Shown here: one piece after another, positions 27,065 to 35,201 of the stretch
Layout of the letters: each line of letters begins with the position of its first letter
Numbering within the stretch: the stretch's first letter is position 1
Assembly (NCBI RefSeq): GCF_029952445.1
Contig: NZ_JAQPPK010000008.1
Coordinates: 115,870 to 179,869, forward strand
Direction: 5' to 3'
Length of the DNA stretch: 64,000 nt
DNA from: Paenarthrobacter nitroguajacolicus
GTDB taxonomy: Bacteria > Actinomycetota > Actinomycetes > Actinomycetales > Micrococcaceae
Made by a program: the position numbers and the translations under genes
The notes under the pieces: model-generated
Database searches by the model: none
Told to the model about the DNA's origin: nothing
Seen by the model: the letters and a program-made list of their open reading frames with translations, nothing else

Positions 27065-27237
27065 TCGAACTCCTAACTCAGACATGCACGAATGGTGATG
27101 ACTTGCGGCCGCCATTGGACGCAGTCGAATCAAAAGGCCGGGCACCACTGTGTGCCTCCGGCTGTTTCCCCCGTTGATGTTGCGTGGCTGGCCAGGCGCT
27201 CGATGTAGTCGGCGCCCGGGCCAGGTCCGCCAGGCCA

Positions 27238-27264
27238 TCACCCTGTAGGTGTGGCGTGGGTCAT
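27238..27264 (-). other. Eight-codon upstream ORF homologous to the start of betB
   Basis: In the permease leader an ATG lies exactly where the betB start lies in the duplicated promoter segment. It encodes MTHATPTG and stops; betB begins MTQAT. The likely origin is duplication of the betB promoter together with its first codons. Whether the peptide is translated is unknown. Confidence 0.5.
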
Positions 27265-27324
27265 ATAAAGCAGGCTAGTTTAGTTTGAACAGGCGTTCAA
27301 GGGATTGCATGAACAAATGTTCAA
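27250..27324 (-). promoter_or_regulatory. Duplicated choline promoter-operator cassette upstream of the permease
   Basis: Two 16-bp operators, TTGAACAGGCGTTCAA (27285-27300) and ATGAACAAATGTTCAA (27309-27324), lie 24 bp apart. On the coding strand TTGAAC, 17 bp, TAGCCT (27277-27272) gives a promoter whose -35 overlaps the nearer operator. The segment aligns without gaps to 30482-30556 at about three quarters identity by hand. It leaves a leader of about 200 nt before ATG 27064, in which I recognise no riboswitch. Confidence 0.7.
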
Positions 27325-27343
27325 AAGTTTGCGGTGTTACGGC

Positions 27344-28984
27344 TCAGGCAAGCGACAAGCTGAAGTCCGCCTCCGCCGTCGTGGTTTCTTCCGTACGGCT
27401 GGCGCGTATGAGGTCGGCGCAACGCTCACCGATCATCATGACAGTGATGTTCGGGTTAACAGTGACGTGCTCCGGCATGACGGACGCGTCTGCGACCCGG
27501 AGCCCCGTGACGCCCTTGACCCGCAGTTCGGGGTCCAGAGGTGACATCTCGTCGTCGCAAGCTCCCATCCGGACTGTGCCCACCGGGTGGTAGACGGTGT
27601 TGTGCGTTTTGCGGATGTAATCCCGCAGTTCTTCGTCCGTCTGGGCCTCGATTCCGGGGGAGAGTTCCCGGCCCGTCCACTCCGCCATGGCAGGTTGGGC
27701 GGCGATCTCGCGGGCCTTACGGATACCGGCCACCATGACGCGCATGTCGTGGCCCTCCGGATCCGTGAAGTAGCGCGGGTCCACCATGGGCTTATCGCGG
27801 AAGTCCCGGCTGCGCAGGCGTACGGTGCCGCGCGAGCGTGCGTGCGTGACGTTGGGAGTCAGGCTGAAACCGTTCTCGGTGGTGGGGTAACCGTGCCGGA
27901 GCGTGTTCATGTCGAAGGGGACCGAGCCGTAGTGCATCATCAAGTCCGGGCGGTCCAGGCCGTCCTCGGTGGGCGAGAAGATGCCGATCTCCCACCACTG
28001 TGTTGAGCTGTCCACCATGGGCTGCTTGGCTTCGAACTGTACGACGCCCTCAGGGTGGTCCTGCAGGTTCTCGCCGACGCCGGGGGAGTCCACCAGTGCC
28101 TCGATGCCATGCTCCGCGAGGTGCGCTGCCGGGCCGATGCCCGAAAGCATGAGCAGCTTTGGCGAATCGATGGCGCCCGTGGAGAGGATGACCTCGTGGC
28201 GGACGGACAGGCGGTGGGTGCGGCCGAAGGCCGAATCGACGACGTCGACGCCGGTGCAACGCTTGTCGGCGTCGAACACCAGTTGGCGGGCCCTCAGTCC
28301 GGTCAGGAGCGTGAAGTTGGGGCGATCGACGATGGGGTGGATGTAGGACACCGAGCTGGAGGAACGGGTTCCGTCGGCGCGGCGGTTGATCTGGAAGAAG
28401 TTCGCGCCATTGACCACGGTTTTGCCGGTGTTGAACTTCGCCCGCGGAATGCCTGACTGTTCGCAGGCGTCCAGCAGTGCGACGCCAGCGGGGTCGGCCG
28501 GCGGCACGTTCATGAGGTGCACGGGACCCGAGTCTCCGTGGTGGGGAGCGTCCGGTCCGGCGTCCTCGTTGGTCTCCAGCCGCTTGTACAGCGGCCAGGC
28601 GGCGTCGGCGTTCCATCCTGCTGCGCCATACTTTGATTCCCACTCGTCCAGGTCCTCGCGGGGAGCCCAAAAGGCGATGCAGGAGTTGTGGCTGGAGCAG
28701 CCGCCCATGACCTTGGCGCGGGCGTGGCGCATGAAGGAGTTGCCGTTTTCCTGTGGTTCGATCGGGTAGTCCCAGTCATAGCCCGATTCCAGGAGTTCCA
28801 TCCAGCGGTCCAACTGCAGGATTTCGGGCAGGTTGCGGTCGTCCGGGCCCGCTTCAACGAGCGCGACCGTGACATCCGGATCCTCGCTCAACCGGGCGGC
28901 AACGGCTGCGCCCGCTGACCCGCCGCCAATGACGACGTAGTCGAAGGCGCGCTCGCCGAGGTCCTCAATGTTGTCGAAGTGCAT
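27344..28984 (-). CDS. codA: Choline oxidase
   Basis: A 546-residue GMC flavoprotein that closely resembles Arthrobacter globiformis choline oxidase as I remember it. FAD-binding GGGSAGAAVAARL is at 20-32, His99 (GGCSSHN) is the covalent FAD attachment site, and His466 and Asn510 of the active site fall at the same numbers. It oxidises choline via betaine aldehyde to glycine betaine with O2 as acceptor, producing H2O2. The start codon directly abuts the betB stop, so the two are one operon. Its own aldehyde step partly duplicates BetB. Confidence 0.96.
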   Translation of the reverse strand: MHFDNIEDLGERAFDYVVIGGGSAGAAVAARLSEDPDVTVALVEAGPDDRNLPEILQLDRWMELLESGYDWDYPIEPQENGNSFMRHARAKVMGGCSSHNSCIAFWAPREDLDEWESKYGAAGWNADAAWPLYKRLETNEDAGPDAPHHGDSGPVHLMNVPPADPAGVALLDACEQSGIPRAKFNTGKTVVNGANFFQINRRADGTRSSSSVSYIHPIVDRPNFTLLTGLRARQLVFDADKRCTGVDVVDSAFGRTHRLSVRHEVILSTGAIDSPKLLMLSGIGPAAHLAEHGIEALVDSPGVGENLQDHPEGVVQFEAKQPMVDSSTQWWEIGIFSPTEDGLDRPDLMMHYGSVPFDMNTLRHGYPTTENGFSLTPNVTHARSRGTVRLRSRDFRDKPMVDPRYFTDPEGHDMRVMVAGIRKAREIAAQPAMAEWTGRELSPGIEAQTDEELRDYIRKTHNTVYHPVGTVRMGACDDEMSPLDPELRVKGVTGLRVADASVMPEHVTVNPNITVMMIGERCADLIRASRTEETTTAEADFSLSLA

Positions 28985-30496
28985 CTAGTTCTCCTTGCCG
29001 TGGTCAGCGAACCAGCCAGTGACCTGGGGGTTGGTGTTCTGGTAGATGTGCTTGGCCTCCTGGTACTCAGCCAGTCCGCTGGGGCCTAGCTCCCGGCCTA
29101 CTCCCGATGCGCCGAATCCGCCCCACTCAGCCTGCGGGAGGTAGGGGTGGTAGTCGTTGATCCAGATGGTGCCGTGGCGGAGCCGGCCCGCTACGCGCTG
29201 TGCCTTGCCTGCGTCCTGGGTCCAGACAGCTCCGGCCAAGCCGTAGATGGTGTCGTTGGCAATGGCCACGGCCTCGTCCTCGGTGCTGAACGTTTCCACG
29301 GTCACCACGGGGCCAAACGCCTCGTCGGTCACCACGGACATTCCCCGGCTGACGCGGTCCAGGATGGTCGGTCGGTAGTAGAAGCCGGCGTCGTACTTTT
29401 CGCCTTCAGGTGCCGAACCGCCGGTCCGCAGCCGGGCGCCTTCGGCGATGCCGCGCTGGACGTACTCGTGGACCTTGGCGCGGTGCTCTGCGGAGATGAG
29501 CGGGCCGGTCTCGGCGTCCTCGTCGAAGGGGCCGCCCAGGCGGATGGCCTCGGCGCGGCGGACCAGTTCGTCAACGAAGCGCTCCGCGATGGACTCCTCC
29601 ACCACAAGGCGGGCGCCCGCCGAGCAGACCTGGCCGGAGTGGAGGAACGCGCCGTTGAGGGCGTTGTCGACGGCGGCATCGAAGTCGGCATCCGCGAAGA
29701 TGACGTTGGGGTTCTTGCCGCCCAGTTCCAGCGCCACCTTCTTGACGGTGGCGGAGGCGGCTGCCGCGATGCTCTTGCCGGTTTCCAGGCCGCCGGTGAA
29801 AGAGACGAGGTCGACGTCGGGATGTTCCGTCAGCGGTGCGCCCACCTTGCGGCCGGGTCCGGTAAGAAGGTTCGCGACGCCGTCGGGCAGGCCCAGATCC
29901 TTCAGCAGCTGCATGGCGAGGATGGCGGTGGATGGTGTCAGTTCGGCGGGTTTGAGGACGAAGGAGCAGCCTGCGGCCAGCGCGGGGGCGATCTTCCAGG
30001 CTGCCTGCAGCAGGGGGTAGTTCCATGGCGTGATGAGGCCGCAGACGCCTACGGGTTCGTAGACAATGCGGCTGACGACGTCGGGGTTTCCGGCGTCGAC
30101 GACGCGGCCCGGTTGCTGGCCGGAGAGCCTGCCGAAGTATTCGAAGCAGGCAGCGATGTCGTCGATGTCGATCCGGCTTTCGACAATGCGCTTGCCGGTG
30201 TCCAGGGATTCGGCGCGGGCGAACTTCTCGCGGCGTTCACGCAACTCGGCGGCAACCTTGAGCAGGAACGCGCCGCGCTCAGGCGCCGGCACGGAGGACC
30301 ATACGCCGGAATCGAAGGCTGCGCGGGCTGCGGCGATGGCGCGTTCTGCGTCGTCAGGGCCGGCCTCGGACACCGTGGCGACCAGCTCGCCGTCGGCGGG
30401 GTTGTGGATGTGGCGGACTTTGCCGGACGCGGACGGCTCCCAGGAGCCGTTGATGAAAAGCGTGGCAGCGGAGTCGGAAAATGTGGCTTGGGTCAT
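28985..30496 (-). CDS. betB: Betaine aldehyde dehydrogenase
   Basis: A 503-residue NAD(P)-dependent aldehyde dehydrogenase (GVCGLITPWNYPLLQAAWK, catalytic Glu in LELGGKNPNVIF, catalytic Cys in FLHSGQVCSAGARL). It oxidises betaine aldehyde to the osmoprotectant glycine betaine. It is the first gene of the betB-codA operon. No ribosome site precedes ATG 30496, and the inferred transcription start lies at or within two bases of it, so the mRNA is probably leaderless. Confidence 0.93.
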   Translation of the reverse strand: MTQATFSDSAATLFINGSWEPSASGKVRHIHNPADGELVATVSEAGPDDAERAIAAARAAFDSGVWSSVPAPERGAFLLKVAAELRERREKFARAESLDTGKRIVESRIDIDDIAACFEYFGRLSGQQPGRVVDAGNPDVVSRIVYEPVGVCGLITPWNYPLLQAAWKIAPALAAGCSFVLKPAELTPSTAILAMQLLKDLGLPDGVANLLTGPGRKVGAPLTEHPDVDLVSFTGGLETGKSIAAAASATVKKVALELGGKNPNVIFADADFDAAVDNALNGAFLHSGQVCSAGARLVVEESIAERFVDELVRRAEAIRLGGPFDEDAETGPLISAEHRAKVHEYVQRGIAEGARLRTGGSAPEGEKYDAGFYYRPTILDRVSRGMSVVTDEAFGPVVTVETFSTEDEAVAIANDTIYGLAGAVWTQDAGKAQRVAGRLRHGTIWINDYHPYLPQAEWGGFGASGVGRELGPSGLAEYQEAKHIYQNTNPQVTGWFADHGKEN

Positions 30497-30556
30497 ACGA
30501 AGCAGAGTAGTTCATCTTGAACATCTGTTCAAGGAAAATTATGAACAGATGTTCAA
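30482..30556 (-). promoter_or_regulatory. Choline promoter-operator cassette of betB-codA
   Basis: Operators TTGAACATCTGTTCAA (30517-30532) and ATGAACAGATGTTCAA (30541-30556) have centres 24 bp apart. On the coding strand TTGAAC, 17 bp, TACTCT (30509-30504) form the promoter, with the -35 inside the first operator. The design and spacing equal those at 27250-27324, implying one repressor for both. Confidence 0.75.
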
Positions 30557-30621
30557 GTCTCGGTTATGTGCGGCGTTGCGGCTCCACCCATCCGCGTCAC
30601 CGGCGGCTACGAATCAGTGGC

Positions 30622-32223
30622 ATGGAAAAGCTTGGATCCCGGACAAGAGGTACCCGCACCATGGCAGCGCTGGCAGGTGTGGTGTCGGCAGGCGTCGTGC
30701 TCGCCATTGCGGAGTTGATCGGCGCATTCTTCACCGCAAGGGCAACTCCACTGTTTGCCCTGGGTTCCACGTTTATCGACTTCACCCCGCCGCCGCTGAA
30801 AGACTTCGCGATCGCCACATTCGGCACCAACGACAAAGCGGCCTTGTTTGTCGGGATGGGCTTGACGATCGCCGTGCTTGCCTGCGTCCTGGGAATCGTG
30901 GCCTACCGCAAATGGGCCCTGGGCGTGCTGGGCGTGCTGTTCATGGGTGCAGTCATTGTTGCTTGCGTCCTGACCCGCGCCGGCGTTGGACCCCTTAATG
31001 CCATCCCCTCCATCGTGGGAACCATTGCCGGCCTCCTGGTCCTGCGCCGCCTGATGGTTCCGTTGTGGGGGCTGAAGCCATGGCCTGAGGCGCCCGCCGA
31101 TCGAGCGGCCGACGCCGGTGACCACCTTGGGAGCGCCGTCGCCGCGAGCGTCGGTACCAGCCGCCGTCGTTTCTTTGCCGCGGCCGGGATCACCGCCGTT
31201 GCCGCCGGCATCGCGGCGACCGGCGGGCGGTTGCTCAGTGCCGCCCGGAGCAACGTAGCCCAAGCCCGCGACGCCCTTCGCCTGCCCTCACCGGCTAAGG
31301 CGGCGGCTCCTGTGCCGGCGGGTGTCCAGTCCCCGGTGGAGGGAGTGTTCCCTTGGCTGACGCCGAACAGCGATTTCTACCGTATTGACACAGCTTTGAG
31401 CGTCCCGGAAATCAACGTCAACGATTGGGAACTGCGAGTGCATGGAATGGTTGAACAGGAGGTCACCCTGAACTTCCAGGACTTGCTGGACGCGGATCTG
31501 ATCGAATCACACGTCACCCTCACCTGCGTGTCCAACCCGGTGGGCGGAAAGCTGGCCGGCAACGCCAAGTGGCTGGGCCTGCCCATCCGGGAAGTCCTGG
31601 CCAAGGCAAAGCCGAAGGAGGGTGCGGACATGGTGCTCTCAAAATCCATCGATGGCTTCAGTGCCTCCACCCCGCTGGAGGTCCTCCAGGACGACCGCGA
31701 TGCCATGCTGGCGATCGGCATGAACGGCGAGCCGCTTCCGGTGGAGCACGGCTACCCTGTGCGGATGGTTGTTCCCGGGCTCTACGGCTTTGTCTCCGCC
31801 ACCAAATGGGTTGTGGAGCTGGAGGTCACCCGGTTCGCGGACGCCAAGGCCTACTGGACTGAACGCGGCTGGTCCGAGCGTGGCCCCATCAAGACCATGG
31901 CGCGTGTTGACGTACCCAAGTCCTTTGCTAAGTTCCCCCCGGGGAAGGTCGCCGTTGGCGGCACCGCCTGGGCCCAGACGCGCGGCATCACCAAAGTTGA
32001 AGTCCAAATCGACGACGGCGAATGGGCGGAAGCAACGCTTTCCGACGAAGCATCCACGATCACCTGGCGCCAGTGGTCCTATGAATGGGACGCGACGCCC
32101 GGCATCCACTACGTCAAGGCCCGGGCCACAGACGGCACCGGCGAAGTCCAGACCGAGAAGCGTGCCGATCCCGTGCCGGATGGAGCCTCGGGTTGGCCGT
32201 CGGTGATGGTGACGGTGGAGTAG
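30622..32223 (+). CDS. Membrane-anchored molybdopterin oxidoreductase of the sulfite-oxidase family
   Basis: A 533-residue protein. Four likely membrane helices occupy residues 14-36, 74-94, 98-117 and 128-146. A twin-arginine-like SRRRFFAAAGITAVAAG follows at 180-196. The catalytic domain (from about 245) has the molybdenum-ligand Cys302 in THVTLTCVSNPVGG, and a C-terminal Ig-like dimerisation domain (VGGTAWAQTRGITKVEVQID). The substrate could be sulfite or another S/N-oxide; the cytochrome partner is not in the neighbourhood. ATG 30622 is the best of weak starts (ATG 30661 is another). Confidence 0.85.
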   Translation: MEKLGSRTRGTRTMAALAGVVSAGVVLAIAELIGAFFTARATPLFALGSTFIDFTPPPLKDFAIATFGTNDKAALFVGMGLTIAVLACVLGIVAYRKWALGVLGVLFMGAVIVACVLTRAGVGPLNAIPSIVGTIAGLLVLRRLMVPLWGLKPWPEAPADRAADAGDHLGSAVAASVGTSRRRFFAAAGITAVAAGIAATGGRLLSAARSNVAQARDALRLPSPAKAAAPVPAGVQSPVEGVFPWLTPNSDFYRIDTALSVPEINVNDWELRVHGMVEQEVTLNFQDLLDADLIESHVTLTCVSNPVGGKLAGNAKWLGLPIREVLAKAKPKEGADMVLSKSIDGFSASTPLEVLQDDRDAMLAIGMNGEPLPVEHGYPVRMVVPGLYGFVSATKWVVELEVTRFADAKAYWTERGWSERGPIKTMARVDVPKSFAKFPPGKVAVGGTAWAQTRGITKVEVQIDDGEWAEATLSDEASTITWRQWSYEWDATPGIHYVKARATDGTGEVQTEKRADPVPDGASGWPSVMVTVE

Positions 32224-32339
32224 GGGAGTAGCGGCGTAGAAGATTTTTCCAGTCGATGTAACTATTGGTCCCCGCGTGGAAACAACATGTATGAGCAGCC
32301 CATTCTGCTCAGTAGCTCCACGGGGGAAGGACCCAGACC

Positions 32340-33464
32340 ATGAAGTACCACCGATCCTGCTTTGCCAAGACTGCCACGCTTGGATCGCTCGCGCTGGCGC
32401 TTACACTCATCGCCTGCACACCGGCAGTTCCGCAGGCCAGTACTTCAACTACCAAGGCAGCATTAATTGACCCGCTGCTGCCGTCATCAGAGCCCGGCAC
32501 GGCTGACCCGGCAGGCGGCCCGGTGTTGTTCGAAGAGCCAGCCTTGGCCATCGTCCCCGTGCCCGCGGCAGATGGCCCCGCGGCGGTTCCTGCCCCGGCA
32601 ACTCCTGCCCCGCAACCCACAGCGTCCGCTGACGCTGAAGCGGGCGAGTGCACTCCAGGCAATATCGACATTCAGCGGCATGACCAGGTCCGGGCGATTA
32701 ATCCCATCCCGGTCAACGAGCAGCAGTATTACACCGTCCTCGGCTGTGCGGAGGGCTGGCTCGCCTTTTCCATCTCGGATGAAGGCGTCAGAACCATCGG
32801 ACTCGACGGTGGCAACGCCTGGTACAACATAGCCACGCTCCAAAGCAACGGCAGATACCTCACTGATTACGCCCAGCGGTGGACCAGCGTCTATAACTGG
32901 GAATTCCAAGGGTTTGCGGTCCGAAATGGAGAATTCGCCACCGCCCAGGAAGCCATGGACCATGAGTTCGCGGCCAACGGCATACCCGTCCGGCTGCGGG
33001 AACAACTCGTTGGTGCCGGACCGGCAGTCCCAGCACCCGGCGGTCCCGCCGCGGGCGAATGCACCCCGGCCAACATCGATATCCAACGCAACGACACAGT
33101 CCGGGCGATCAAGCCCATCCCCACCGAGCAGCAGCAGTACTAAACCGTCCTCGGCTGCGCCGAAGGCTGGCTCGCGTACGCCATCTCAGACGAAGGCGTC
33201 AGAGCTGCCGGGCTGGATGGCGGCAACGTCAGCTACAGCCTGGCCCGACTCCAAAATGATGGTCGTTTCTTGACCGACTTTGCACAGTTGTGGACCAGCG
33301 TCCACAACTGGGAATTCCTCGCTTTTTACGTCCGGGACGGGAGATACGCCACGGTGCAAGAGGCCATGGACGATCAATTCGCCACCTACGGCATACCCGT
33401 CCGGCTGAGGGAACAGCTTGTTGGTTCCGGACCTGCGGCGCCAACAAGCACAGGCACCCCATGA
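32340..33464 (+). pseudogene. Lipoprotein with two tandem domain copies, interrupted by an in-frame stop
   Basis: The open part (32340-33143, 267 residues) has a lipoprotein signal (LALALTLIAC, Cys at 22), an Ala/Pro linker and one complete 137-codon unit (32646-33056). A second unit begins at 33057 (ECTPANIDIQRNDTVRAI), is cut by TAA at 33141-33143, and continues in the same frame to 33464 with clear similarity (TVLGCAEGWLA, ISDEGVR, WTSVHNWEF, GIPVRLREQLVG). The first unit has TAC at the stop position, so a single C-to-A change explains it. Either the second domain is lost, the stop is read through, or there is a base error. The domain is not recognised. Confidence 0.8.
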
Positions 33465-33688
33465 TCGACACCCATTCCGCAGTGATCTTCGCGGTGCTGT
33501 TCGTTCACCTCATCGGCGTGGTAATCCTCGCCGCCTCGGCTGCAGTCCTCGTGACCGCGTTGTTCGTCGTCATTTTCGGCGTGCAAGCATTCAAAGGGAT
33601 GGGGACGCAGGTCCTGTTGCCGCGGATGCAAAAGCAGGCTGGCACGCGAGGAAGGGTTCGAGTGCCCCGGAGACCCATTCGTCCCTGA
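33461..33688 (+). CDS. Small membrane protein
   Basis: A 75-residue protein whose ATG overlaps the lipoprotein frame's TGA (ATGA). Residues 8-45 are strongly hydrophobic (AVIFAVLFVHLIGVVILAAS, then VLVTALFVVIFGVQ) and make one long or two short helices; the tail is basic. No family is recognised. Coupling suggests it was translated from the undamaged lipoprotein gene. Confidence 0.5.
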   Translation: MIDTHSAVIFAVLFVHLIGVVILAASAAVLVTALFVVIFGVQAFKGMGTQVLLPRMQKQAGTRGRVRVPRRPIRP

Positions 33689-33709
33689 CCCCTTTATTCA
33701 GGGCTGCCG

Positions 33710-33750
33710 CTTTGCCCCGTCACCGGTGATCGTCCCGGGGCGGGGCAAAG
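33710..33750. terminator. Inverted repeat at the end of the TetR gene
   Basis: CTTTGCCCCG (33710-33719) pairs with CGGGGCAAAG (33741-33750), overlapping the last codons of the leftward TetR gene and lying just past the rightward small gene. It may terminate either. Confidence 0.4.
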
Positions 33751-34322
33751 GCGATCTGTTCCGTTCGGGCAATTCCCCTCGCGATGGCTGCCTTGTCAAT
33801 GCCAAGCAGGGTGGTGAGCCACATGCCGTTTTGCACCACCACGACGTCCGCGGCCCGGTGCTTGCATTCATCGGGGGAGAGCCCGGGAACTGCACTTCCG
33901 ATCAGCGCCGCCAGCCCCTGCAGGTACCTGTCAAAGGCTGCGGCGTTGATTTGTGCGAATTCCTCATCCGCCTGGGCGAGGGCCCATAAGTGCAGGCGGA
34001 GCGACAGATACGGCGTGGTCAGGAGATCCGGGTCGGCAACGCGCCGGAGGGACTCCCGCAGTTGCTCCTCGGGGCCTCCGCTTGGGGACGGCTCCACCAA
34101 GAGAAGGTCGTGCTCCTCGATCCGGTGCAGCACCGCGCGGATAAGGCTGGGTTTGTCTTCGTAGTAGTAATTCACGAGCCCCAAGGCCACACCGGCTTCA
34201 CGGGCCACCGCGCGCATGTTGATACCCGAGATACCGTGCCGGGAGAGCAGTTCCAGGGCCGCTTCGAGGATGCGTGTCTGCCTATCAGCCTGTTCGCCGG
34301 TTTTAGCGGTGCTTGTACCCAT
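33720..34322 (-). CDS. BetI-like TetR-family transcriptional repressor
   Basis: A 200-residue TetR protein: the helix-turn-helix at about residues 15-60 (ILEAALELLSRHGISGINMRAVAREAGVALGLVNYYYEDK, abridged) and a C-terminal domain like that of BetI repressors (RLHLWALAQADEEFAQINAAAFDRYLQGL abridged). BetI represses choline-to-betaine genes in other bacteria and is relieved by choline. It lies 3.2 kb from betB and is the best local candidate to bind the paired TTGAAC-N4-GTTCAA sites, though this is inference. Confidence 0.85.
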   Translation of the reverse strand: MGTSTAKTGEQADRQTRILEAALELLSRHGISGINMRAVAREAGVALGLVNYYYEDKPSLIRAVLHRIEEHDLLLVEPSPSGGPEEQLRESLRRVADPDLLTTPYLSLRLHLWALAQADEEFAQINAAAFDRYLQGLAALIGSAVPGLSPDECKHRAADVVVVQNGMWLTTLLGIDKAAIARGIARTEQIAFAPPRDDHR

Positions 34323-34366
34323 TCGGCCAGACTATTGCCAAACCAAGGCCAGCGCATCTTGGCCGC

Positions 34367-35125
34367 TTAGAGGTTTCCTTCCGCGTAGATCCTCAGGGCG
34401 TCCCGCACAAAAGTGGCCCCTGATTCCCCGCCGTAGTTCGCGGCGAACCGTGGATCTGCCACGTACATTTCGCCCAGACCCGTGACGTAACCTTTCACGT
34501 CCCCGCCAGGTACCGCCGTCGGGGTTCCCGGAATGCCGCGCAGCCACTCGACGTGACGTCTGGCGAGGTCCTGCGCTTCGGCGCTGTCCGGCGCGACGCC
34601 GGATCCGGCGGCGGCCATCCAATCTGCACCCAGCTTGCTGACGCGGTCCTTCCACTGCTGCTTTTCGTCGGCGCTCATGTTGCGCCACCAGGAATCGCCG
34701 GCGGCGTAGGCGTCCTTGCCCCAGCGTTCCACAACCTCGTCCTTGTACTGCGTGTGGTCGAAGCCATCGAACATGTCCTGTGCCATGTACTTTCCATCCC
34801 CTTGCATTGTGTCGATTGTTTGGCGAACGGAGGCCATTTGCCGGGCCAGCCGGTCGTGCTCCTGTGCAAGCCACTCCAAATGGCTGTTCAGTGCTTTGAC
34901 GGTGTCCGTTTCGCGATAAAGAACTTCGGCTATGGCCGGCAGGCCGAGCCCGAGCTCCCGGAGCAGGAGGATGCGCTGGAGCTGAACCAAGGCCGGACCG
35001 TCATAGTAGCGGTAGCCGTTATGACCGGTCCGGCTTGGCTTCAGCAGCCCGATGTCGTCGTAGTGACGCAGCGTGCGGCTGGTAGTTCCCGCGATCCTTG
35101 CGATTTCCTGGATTGACCAGTCCAT
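34367..35125 (-). CDS. MerR-family regulator with TipAS antibiotic-binding domain
   Basis: A 252-residue TipAL-like protein: MerR HTH at 1-70 (IQEIARIAGTTSRTLRHYDDIGLLKPSRTGHNGYRYYD abridged), a coiled-coil at 75-110, and the TipAS domain at about 120-250 (FDGFDHTQYKDEVVERWG, GLGEMYVADPRFAANYGGESGATFVRDAL abridged). TipAS domains bind thiopeptides and other multidrug ligands and then activate the gene's own promoter. It stands alone; no drug transporter is adjacent. Confidence 0.9.
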   Translation of the reverse strand: MDWSIQEIARIAGTTSRTLRHYDDIGLLKPSRTGHNGYRYYDGPALVQLQRILLLRELGLGLPAIAEVLYRETDTVKALNSHLEWLAQEHDRLARQMASVRQTIDTMQGDGKYMAQDMFDGFDHTQYKDEVVERWGKDAYAAGDSWWRNMSADEKQQWKDRVSKLGADWMAAAGSGVAPDSAEAQDLARRHVEWLRGIPGTPTAVPGGDVKGYVTGLGEMYVADPRFAANYGGESGATFVRDALRIYAEGNL

Positions 35126-35201
35126 CTCTCCTCCGTTTCCTGCTTGTTCTTCGACAGTAGAGGTTGACGTTACGTCAAGGTCAAGGGGAACCAGCCAGCC
35201 A

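Noticed and set aside
27065..27237. A riboswitch in the long permease leader
   Set aside because: Small stems such as GGCAC/GTGCC exist, but no known riboswitch core could be matched.
29147..30520. A 457-codon plus-strand frame opposite betB
   Set aside because: It is a shadow of the dehydrogenase gene, Gly/Val-rich, without ribosome site or motif.
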